Part shown: positions 54,341 to 62,100 of the stretch, piece after piece | Layout: the number at the start of each line of letters is the position of its first letter | How positions within the stretch are numbered: position 1 is the first letter of the stretch | Origin: JANXQG01 sp963775975 | Lineage (GTDB): Bacteria; Planctomycetota; Planctomycetia; Pirellulales; Thermoguttaceae | Reading direction: 5' to 3' | Assembly (NCBI GenBank): GCA_963775975.1 | Contig: CAVZKX010000002.1 | Location: 3,844,001 to 3,908,000, forward strand | DNA: 64,000 nt | Program-made: the position numbers and the translations under genes | The notes under the pieces: generated by a model | What the model was told of the DNA's origin: nothing | The model's database searches: none | Seen by the model: only the letters and a program-made list of their open reading frames with translations

Positions 54341-54436
54341 CGTTCCCACGCTCCGCGTGGGAACGCATGGATGGCCGCTCCGCGGCCCCGTGGACGCAGA
54401 GCGTCCGAGAAACCGGTAACGACGCAGAGCGTCGTC
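54341..54436. repeat. Cluster of palindromic repeats (family D) in the BMC operon
   Basis: cgttcccacgctccgcgtgg-gaacg (54341-54365), ggccgctccgcggcc near 54373, ggacgcagagcgtcc near 54392 and gacgcagagcgtc near 54421. Same set as at 43837-43960. Located directly before the ribosome site (aggag, 54440) of the aldehyde dehydrogenase gene. Confidence 0.8.
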
Positions 54437-54450
54437 ACCAGGAGTTGGAA

Positions 54451-55867
54451 ATGGTCCAAATCGACGAAAAACTGGTTCGCAGCGTGGTGGAGCAAGTCCT
54501 GTCGCGGATGGGCGGCACGGCCGCCGCCCGCGTCGGGCGGCAGCTACCAGGGCCGCTTCGGCCAGTTCACCGATGTCAATAGCGCGGTGGCCGCTGCCCG
54601 CGAGGCATTCGAGCGGCTGTCGGGCATGACGATCGACGACCGCCGCCGCATCATCGGCCACATCCGCCGCATCTCCATCGAGCAGTGCGTCGAGCTTGGC
54701 ACGATGGAGATGGAAGAGACCAAGATCGGCCGCCTCGCGCACAAGATCGAAAAGCTCAAGACGCTGGGCGAGCGGTCGCTGGGCGTCGAGTTCCTCGAGA
54801 GCGACGTTTTCAGCGGCGATCACGGCCTGGCGGTCATCGAGCACGCCCCGTTCGGCGTCATCGGCGCCGTCACGCCGGTCACGCATTCGCTGCCCACGAT
54901 CACCGGCAACGCCGTGAGCATGATCGCCGGCGGCAACACGGTCGTCGTCAATCCGCATCCCAGCGGCAAGCAAGTCGCGGCCGAGGGCGTCCGCCGCTTC
55001 AACGAAGCCATTTACCGCGATCTGGGCATCGACAACCTGATCTGCGTGATCGTCGAGCCGACGTTGGAGACCGCCGAAGCCCTTTTCAAGCACCGCGATA
55101 TCGCCTTGATCTGCGTCACCGGCGGGCCGGCCGTCGCCCGGGCCGCCATGCAGCAGCCCAAGCGGGCCGTCGTGGCCGGGCCCGGCAATCCGCCAGTCGT
55201 CGTCGACGAAACGGCCGAACTCGACCGCGCCGCCCAGGCCATCATCACCGGCGCGGCCTACGACAACAACCTGCTTTGCATCGCCGAAAAGGAAGTCTTC
55301 GTCGTGGAGTCAGTCTTCGACCGCATGATGTCCGCCATGGAGCGGGCCGGCGCGGTTCGTCTGTCCGCACACGAGATCGATGCCTTGACAAAAGTCGCCA
55401 TCGCGAGCGTCGGCGAAGGCCCCCACAAGCACGACGTGGCAGCCAAGGATTTTATCGGCCAGGACGCCAGCGTGCTGGCCAAGGCGATCGGCAAGAACAT
55501 ACCGAGCTGCATCGAGCTGCTTTTCGGCGAGACCGACGAGGCGAATCCTTTCGTGCCCGTCGAGCAGATGATGCCCTTCCTGCCGTTCGTCCGTTGCCGC
55601 AACGTCGACGAGGCGATCGCCAAGGCCAAACACGCCGAGCATGGCTTCCGCCATACGGCGATCATCCACTCGACCAACGTGAACAACATGACCAAGATGG
55701 GCCGCGCGATGGACACCACGCTGTTCGTCAAAAACGGCCCGTGCATGGCCGGCCTGGGCCTCGGCGGCGAGGGCTATTTGTCGTTCTCGATCGCCACGCC
55801 CACGGGCGAAGGCGTGACTACGCCGCTTGACCTTCACCCGCGAGCGACGCTGCTCGATGGTGGATAA
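54451..55867 (+). CDS. CoA-acylating aldehyde dehydrogenase (PduP/EutE-like), BMC cargo, one frameshift
   Basis: Oxidises the volatile aldehyde (lactaldehyde or propionaldehyde) to acyl-CoA with NAD+. Residues 1-21 ('MVQIDEKLVRSVVEQVLSRM') are an N-terminal encapsulation peptide. After a frame change at 54535-54537 (one extra G in GGG) the enzyme continues with 'QGRFGQFTDVNSAVAAAREA', 'APFGVIGAVTPVTHSLPTI', 'ICVTGGPAVARAAM', the catalytic Cys in 'DNNLLCIAEKEVFVVE' and 'MAGLGLGGEGYLSFSIATPT'. Start ATG 54451 with an aggag site. Confidence 0.93.
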
Positions 55868-55894
55868 TTTGAGAATACTCGGAAGGTGAAAAAA

Positions 55895-55956
55895 GGGGAT
55901 TTCGGGATTTGGGGATTTAGGACCCAAATCCCTAAATCCCCAAATCCCTAAATCCC
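55895..55956. repeat. G-rich/C-rich hairpin repeat of the BMC operon, copy 4
   Basis: ggggatttcgggatttgggg then atttagg pairs with aaatccctaaatccccaaat and on, ending two bases before the start codon of the second BMC-P gene. As in copy 3 the C-rich arm replaces a normal ribosome site, so translation of that gene may depend on unfolding. Confidence 0.8.
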
Positions 55957-55958
55957 CC

Positions 55959-56231
55959 ATGTACTACTCCCGCATCGTCGGCCACGCCACCGCGACCCTA
56001 AAGCATCCTTCCATGGATGGCGGCCGGCTGCTATTGGTCATGGCCTTGCAGGCCGACGGACGCACGCCGGAAGGCGATCCGATCCTGGCAGTCGACCGGC
56101 TCGGCGCGGGACACAACGAGACGGTGATGGTAACGAGCGACGGCATCGGCACACGGGAGCTATTGAGCAGCAAGACCTCGCCGGTGCGATGGTCAGTGAT
56201 GGGGATACCGGACAGAGGTAGTGGGAAGTGA
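55959..56231 (+). CDS. BMC-P pentameric vertex protein, second copy
   Basis: 90 residues: 'MYYSRIVGHATATLKHPSMD', 'GGRLLLVMALQADGR', 'PILAVDRLGAGHNETVMVTS', 'RWSVMGIPD'. Clear EutN/CcmL family. No Shine-Dalgarno; the C-rich repeat abuts the start codon. Confidence 0.93.
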   Translation: MYYSRIVGHATATLKHPSMDGGRLLLVMALQADGRTPEGDPILAVDRLGAGHNETVMVTSDGIGTRELLSSKTSPVRWSVMGIPDRGSGK

Positions 56232-56248
56232 GAAGTGGTGAGTGAATA

Positions 56249-56968
56249 GTGGGAAATAGAAGTCAGACAGATATCGAGCAGATCGTACGGGAGGTGATGG
56301 CGCAATTGAAGCGCGTCTCCGAGCCGGTCGCTGCGCCTTCGCTGCGTGCTGCGCCACTGCCGATTCCCGCGGTTCATTCTAATGACTTGGTAATCGACGC
56401 TCGCATAGTGACCATGGAATCAATCGTCGGCCGGTTGAACGGCGCCAAGCAACTGGTCGTGGCTCCAGGGGCGCTGGTTACGCCTTCGGTTCGCGACGAA
56501 CTTCGCCGCCGCGGCATTGAGTTAAGACAAGAAATCGCAGCGAAAAAATGTCAAGCCCTGGCATCCGTATTGCTCGTTGTCGGCCGCACAAGCCACAACC
56601 CCGACTTGGCCGTGCAGATGCTGCGGCAAGAGGGCATTAATGTAAAGACCGAATCGACGCATTGCCTGATCAAGGCAACCGAAATGCTGGCCGCCGCGGC
56701 GGACGGACGGTCGCTCGGCGTATTGTGGACGCGGCACACGGCGGTTGCCATGTGCCTGGCCAATCGCGATAAGAAACTTCGCGCCGTGCTGGCCGCCGGC
56801 GTGCCAGCCACGGCGAAGGCCGTGGCCGCGGTGGGCGCGAACGTGCTGGTGGTCGATCCGACCGCCGGTACCATGTACGAGAGGAAACAAGTGCTACGCG
56901 CGTTCTGCCTCGGCGGCATTCGCGAATGTCCGGAAGAACTTAAGGAGGCCTTAGCGCTTAGATCATAA
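56249..56968 (+). CDS. Unknown BMC cargo protein with encapsulation peptide and RpiB-like C-terminal half
   Basis: 239 residues, GTG start at 56249. Residues 7-23 ('TDIEQIVREVMAQLKRV') are almost the same helix as in PduL ('KLIEQIVREIVLAQ'), so the protein should be sent to the lumen. Next comes 'QLVVAPGALVTPSVRDELRR', a strand-helix motif ('TPxxRD...GI') seen in several other BMC proteins. The C-terminal half ('SLGVLWTRHTAVAMCLANRD', 'LRAVLAAGVPATAKAVAAVG', 'ANVLVVDPTAGTMYERKQVL') resembles ribose-5-phosphate isomerase B/LacA. It could isomerise a sugar phosphate or bind a cofactor; no catalytic site is recognisable with confidence. Conserved in planctomycete BMC loci as far as I recall, function unassigned. 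Confidence 0.75.
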   Translation: MGNRSQTDIEQIVREVMAQLKRVSEPVAAPSLRAAPLPIPAVHSNDLVIDARIVTMESIVGRLNGAKQLVVAPGALVTPSVRDELRRRGIELRQEIAAKKCQALASVLLVVGRTSHNPDLAVQMLRQEGINVKTESTHCLIKATEMLAAAADGRSLGVLWTRHTAVAMCLANRDKKLRAVLAAGVPATAKAVAAVGANVLVVDPTAGTMYERKQVLRAFCLGGIRECPEELKEALALRS

Positions 56969-57023
56969 AACTTAGAGCTTAGGTTTTGCACTGAGCACTG
57001 AGTACTAAGTACTGAGAACTGAC

Positions 57024-57329
57024 ATGCGTATCGCAGATGTGATCGGCACCGTGACGCTCAACCGCGCGCACCCGAGCCTTGCTCGGGCGACGCTCAAGCT
57101 CGTCGTGCCGCTGTCGTGGGACAACTTGCTAGGCAAGTCGCACGAACCAGTCGAAGAGGTCGTCGTGTACGACGAGCTCGCCGCCGGCCTCGGCTCGCGA
57201 ATCGCGCTCAGCGAAGGCCGCGAGGCGGCCATGCCCTTTTATCCCGAAGTGAAACCGATCGACGCCTACAACGCCGCGATCTTGGATACGTTTACTGTTG
57301 ATATACCTGACGATTTGAAACCAAAGTAG
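57024..57329 (+). CDS. BMC-P pentameric vertex protein, third copy
   Basis: 101 residues: 'MRIADVIGTVTLNRAHPSLA', 'LKLVVPLSWDNLLG', 'EEVVVYDELAAGLGSRIALS', 'EGREAAMPFYPEVKPIDAYN', 'AAILDTFTVD'. EutN/CcmL fold with a longer, distinct C-terminus compared with the other two. Preceded by a spacer of actgagtactaag-type repeats without coding content. Confidence 0.92.
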   Translation: MRIADVIGTVTLNRAHPSLARATLKLVVPLSWDNLLGKSHEPVEEVVVYDELAAGLGSRIALSEGREAAMPFYPEVKPIDAYNAAILDTFTVDIPDDLKPK

Positions 57330-57444
57330 CAGGCATCCTCCGGATGCCGTCCGCCCGAAACTTCTAGCTTCGGAGAAACCGCGCCACGATGCCGGCGACT
57401 AAGACCGCCGGGCGAACGGCACGCGGAGCGTGCCTGCTACTTTA
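57326..57444. repeat. Dispersed repeat (family E), full inverted pair
   Basis: gtagcaggcatcctccggat on the left (57326-57353) and gcacgcggagcgtgcctgct-ac on the right (57413-57444) are inverted relatives around a 60-base centre. The right arm is the unit also present at 11484-11515. Located between the third BMC-P gene and the aldolase gene. Confidence 0.7.
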
Positions 57445-57456
57445 TTGAACCCTATC

Positions 57457-58316
57457 ATGCTCAACATCCACAAAATCAAGCAAGAAATCTGCGAAATCGG
57501 CGACCGCATTTACAAGCGAGGCTTCGCCGCCGCCAACGACGGCAACATCACCTATCGCATCAGCGAGAAGGAAGTCGTCTGCACGCCCACGATGATCTGC
57601 AAGGGCTTTATGAAGCCCGACGACCTTTGCATCGTCGACATGGAGGGCAAGCAGCTCGCCGGCAAGCGCAAGCGGACGAGCGAAGTCATGCTTGCACCTG
57701 GCGATCATGAAGGAGCGGCCGGACGTGAAGTCGGTCGTACATTGCCATCCGCCGCACGCCACGGCCTTCGGCGTCGCCCGTGAGCCGATCCCCATGTGCG
57801 TGTTGCCGGAGGTCGAGGTCTTTCTTGGCGAGGTCCCGACGACTAGGTACGAAATCCCCGGCGGCAAGGAATTCGCCGAGACGATCCTGCCGTTCGTGAA
57901 GAAATCGAACGTCATCATTCTGGCCAACCACGGCACGGTGAGCTACGGCGAATCGGTAGAGCGGGCCTACTGGTGGACGGAGGTGCTGGACGCTTATTGC
58001 CGCATCCTCATGCTCTCCAAGGGGCTGGGCCGCGTGAACTATTTTACCGAGCCCGAAGCGAAGGCCCTCTTGGACCTCAAGGGCAAGTGGGGATTCAGCG
58101 ACCCGCGCAACGAAATGAAGAACTGCGACATCTGCGCCAACGACGTTTTCCGCGAAAGCTGGAAGGATTCGGGCGTCGCGCAAACGGCCTTCGCACCGCC
58201 AAGTTATAAGGGCAATGGGGCGGGCGCGTTCGACTGCTGGCGGCTCTTCTGACCAAGAGGCCTTGATCCAGGCGATCACCGAGCGCGTGATGGCGGAGTT
58301 GGGCAAGAAGGGATAG
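57457..58316 (+). CDS. Class II aldolase (fuculose/rhamnulose-1-phosphate aldolase type), BMC cargo, two frameshifts
   Basis: Cleaves the ketose-1-phosphate to DHAP and L-lactaldehyde. 'KRGFAAANDGNITYRISEKE' and 'TPTMICKGFMKPDDL' are the N-terminal FucA/AraD marks. One extra T at 57692-57693 breaks the frame; after it 'MLHLAIMKERPDVKSVVHCH' and 'PPHATAFGVA' give two zinc-binding His, and 'ILANHGTVSYGESVERAYWW' the third. A second slip near 58238 hides the end: read through, the protein continues 'GGSSDQEALIQAITERVMAE' and LGKKG to TAG 58314, an amphipathic helix with the look of a C-terminal encapsulation peptide. With both corrected the enzyme is about 286 residues. Confidence 0.9.
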
Positions 58317-58329
58317 AAGGCCGCCGGCC

Positions 58330-59001
58330 TTGTCCCGGAGGGACTTCTGATAATAGCCCAGCGATTTATCGCTGGGTGAACGAACCATCAATACCTGTTC
58401 AGTCCCGTAGGGACGACTGACTGTGGCCCGCGCGATCAATCCCAAATGTACCGTTCGTCGTACTCGATGCCGTGTTTCTTGAGAAACGCGAAAAACTCTT
58501 CCTTGAACGTCCGCGTGCGGTGATGCTCCTCTTGGTTCGCGATGTAAAGCTTCGTCCGCGGAACATCGGAAATCCCGATGCTAAACGCGCCGTATCCTTC
58601 CTGCCATGAAAAGTCGCGATACTGAGGGAACGTGTCGTGAATCCAAAGCGATGAGCCGCCTTTGATGAGTTGAATGGCCTTGGAAATCGCCATCGTCGAT
58701 GGAAGCGAGAGAAGGATGTGGACGTGGACTTCAATGCCGCCAATCGCCAGCGCTATCATGCCGTTGTTGCGGGCGATCCCGCCCATGTAGGGCCAAAGCT
58801 GCACCTGCAAGTCCGGCTTGATGAGAGGACGCCGTTCCTTCGTACTGAACGTGCAATGAAAGAGGCTGCTGGAAAATGAATGACCCATGGTTGCTCCTGC
58901 GCATGCGAATTTCAGTCGTCTCTACGGGACTGTTAACCTTAACGCGCCCATTTTACCCAACGATAAATCACTGGGCTATTATCAATTGTCCCTCCGGGAC
59001 A
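58330..59001. mobile_element. IS200-like element flanked by nested inverted repeats
   Basis: Outer arms: 58330-58378 (tgtcccggagggacttctga, taatagcccagcgatttatc, gctgggtg) and its inverted near-copy 58954-59001. Inner arms: cagtcccgtagggacgact at 58401-58419 and its inverted copy at 58914-58932. Between them lies one Y1 transposase gene. The nested palindromes are not the usual hairpin ends of a bare IS200 and look more like a RAYT with its REP pairs. Confidence 0.8.
58436..58888 (-). CDS. Y1 (IS200/REP-associated) transposase
   Basis: 150 residues. HUH motif in 'GGIEVHVHILLSLPSTMAIS' (HVH), preceded by 'LWPYMGGIARNNGMIALAIG'; the tail 'VPRTKLYIANQEEHHRTRTF' contains the catalytic Tyr and 'FKEEFFAFLKKHGIEYDERY' is the family's closing helix. 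Size and motifs fit IS200-type TnpA. Complete; start ATG 58888. Confidence 0.92.
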   Translation of the reverse strand: MGHSFSSSLFHCTFSTKERRPLIKPDLQVQLWPYMGGIARNNGMIALAIGGIEVHVHILLSLPSTMAISKAIQLIKGGSSLWIHDTFPQYRDFSWQEGYGAFSIGISDVPRTKLYIANQEEHHRTRTFKEEFFAFLKKHGIEYDERYIWD

Positions 59002-59195
59002 GAGCTCCCCGTCTACCCCGCCGCTCCTCCGCGCGCTAAAATCCCTTGCTAGCCGTTTGCTGTCCTGGCCTTGGGAACTTTTCGGGCACGCCGTGCGTCT
59101 ATTGCGCGCGAATTGTCTCGATTTTCACGATCCACTCCTGCGGCCCCCTCCCAGCAACAAAGACGCGATTGCCATTTTCCACGAGGATTCCCGTA

Positions 59196-62100
59196 ATGAA
59201 AACGTCCGCGGTTGCCCTCCTTTTAAGTCTGACGTTCCTCGCCCCGAGCTTTGCCATGGCCGATAAATGGGCTGCCCAGTGGAAAAAGGTAGACGACGCC
59301 GTCCAGCAGGGCTTGCCGAAGACCGCCATCGAACAACTTCAGCCGATTCTCGACGCGGCGACCACCGAAAAGAACTATCCCGTCGCCATCAAGGCCATCG
59401 GCCGCAAGATCGCCCTGGAAGGCGTCATTCAGGGCAACAAGCCCGAAGAGAAAATCACGCGGCTAGACGCCGAAATCGCCAAGGCTCCAGCCGAGATGCG
59501 GCCCATGCTCGAGGTCGTGCAGGCCCAGTGGTATTGGCAGTATTTCCTCCACAACCGCTGGCGGTTCATGCAGCGGACCGCAACCTCCGCGCCGCCGGGC
59601 AAGGATTTTACGACCTGGGACCTCGCGCGGCTCTTCGCCGAAATCGACAAACATTTTCAAGCGGCACTGTCCGCGGCCGATCAGCTTAAGAAAATCCCCG
59701 TCGCCGACTACAACGACCTCTTGGACAAAGGCAGCCTGCCGGACGACTATCGCCCCACGCTCTACGATTTCGTGGCCAACCAGGCGCTGGACTTCTATAA
59801 CGCGGGCGAGCAGGCCGGCGCTAAGGCGGAAGACGCGTTTGAGTTGGCCGCCGATGGCCCGATCTTCCAACCGGTCGGGCAATTCCTGGCTTGGAAACCT
59901 GATTTGGCCGACGCCGAGTCGCCCACGCTCAAGGCAGTGCGGCTCTACCAACAGTTGCTCCGCTTCCACAAAAACGGCGCTGGCAAGTTCTCTGAAACGC
60001 CGGAAGACATCGAGTCACTTCAGAAGCGGGTACGCCGCCCCGATTTAGAGGCGGAAAGGACGGCCTTCCTGGACGTGGATTTGGCGCGGCTGAAGCTGGG
60101 CCACAACAAGGCGGTTGGCGAAGAAAAGGCCGTGCTCTACAAGACGGCCCTGCGGCGGTTCATTAAGGAGAACTTGAACAATCCCCTTTCGGCTATGGCT
60201 CGATTCCATCTGGCCGAAGTCGTGAGAGAGGAAAACGAACTTGTCGACGCTCACGACGTCGCCGCCGAGGGCTGGAGGATGTACCCGCAATCACCGGGCG
60301 GAATCCTGTGCTACAACCTCGTCAAGCAGATCGAGGCCAAGTCGGCGAACATCATGACGGAGCGGGTGTGGAATGAGCCATGGCCCGTGATCCGCGTCAA
60401 CTACACGAACGTGACGAAAGTCTACTTCCGCCTTATCCGCCAGGATTGGACCGCGCGGATGAGGAGCGGCCGTTATCGTGGCGAATACCTAGACGATGCC
60501 GAGCGGCGGACGATGCTCGCCCGGCAGCCGGACCGCGCTTGGTCGGCCGATCTTCCGCCGACGGAAGATTACCGCAACCGCGCCGAGGACGTCCCGGTGC
60601 CCAAGGACCTTAAGCCGGGCTATTATTTCCTGCTTTCCAGCCACGACGCCGGGTTCAGCGGTGCGAACAATGTCGTCTCGTTTACGGAAATCTGGGTGAG
60701 CAAGCTGGCCCTCGTGCTGCGGCAGCAGAATCCGAACACTCGCTTCGGTGGCTTCGTTCTGGACGCCGCCACCGGCGAGCCGATCGCCGCTGCCGATGTG
60801 CAGGTCTACGCCTGGAACTGGAACAACCAGTTTCTCTTGGGCGAGAAGGTCCGCACCGACCGCAACGGCCTCTTCTCCGCGCAAGGAGTGGCGAACTATA
60901 ACAACCTGCTCTACGTGACGCATGCCGGCCAGGCCCTGACCACGGCCAACAATCTCAATGTTTACAATTACAACAACCGGCCGACGCCACAAAAGCAGGT
61001 CGTCTTCTTCACCGATCGTTCGCTCTACCGTCCGGGGCAGACGATCTATTACAAGGGCATTGCGATTCTTGTCGATCAGGATGGCGACAATTATCAGGTC
61101 GTGCCGCGCGAGCGGCTGAGCATTATCTTCAGCGACGTCAACGGCAAGGAGATCGCCCGGCAAAGCGTCGTCAGCAACGACTACGGCTCGGTCAGCGGCA
61201 GCTTTACCGCCCCGCGAGATCGCCTTATGGGCCGGATGATGCTCCACGTCGATCAAGTGCCCGGCGGAACGCCGATCAACGTCGAGGAGTACAAGCGGCC
61301 GAAATTCCAGGTCACGCTCGACGCCCCCAAGACCGCGCCGCGGCTGGGCGGCGAGGTCGAAATACCGGGCAAGGCGATGGCCTACACCGGCGCGACAATC
61401 GGCGGCGCGAAGGTCCGCTATCGCGTCGTTCGCGAGGTCCGCTATCCTGATTGGTGGTACTGGTGCTTCGCCTGGCGGATGCCGCAGCAGGCCGGCAGCC
61501 AGGAGATCACTCATGGCACGGCCGAAACCGCGGCCGACGGCACGTTCACGATCAAGTTCATGGCCAAGCCCGACCCGACCGTGGCAGAAAAGGACGAGCC
61601 GATTTTCCGTTATGCGGTAACGGCCGACGTGACCGACACTAATGGCGAGACCCGCACCGGCGAACGGGCGGTGCAGGCCGGTTATACGGCGCTGAAGGCA
61701 TCGCTCTCCGCCAAGACCGATTGGATTGTCGCCGGCCAGCCGCTGGAGATCACCGTCACGACGACCACCTTGGACGGCGAGCCGCAGAAGGCCGAAGGCG
61801 CGCTGCGGATATATCGACTGAAGCAGCCGGAAAAGGTCGAGCGGACGGACATACTTGGCCAGCGTCCGGTTCGTCCGGTTCGGCAGGTGTTGGGACGCGG
61901 ACGCCGAGTGCAGCCGGTCAAGCCAGTTCCTCCAACCCCAGCTCCCGACCCTTCCAATCCCAACACCTGGGAACTCGGCGAAATGGTCGCCGAGCAAGGC
62001 ATGACGACCGACGCCTCCGGCACCGCAAGCTGGACCACGAAGCTCGAGGCCGGCGCGTATCGCGCCAAGTTCGAGACCCAGGACCGTTTCAACAAGAGAG

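Noticed and set aside
54371..54580. Alternative N-terminus of the aldehyde dehydrogenase in the main enzyme frame
   Set aside because: It translates the palindromic repeats and a Trp/Arg-rich stretch; the other frame gives a proper ribosome site and an encapsulation peptide, so a frame error is the better explanation.
60489..61997. 502-residue open frame on the minus strand
   Set aside because: Lies fully inside the intact alpha-2-macroglobulin frame and has no recognisable domain.
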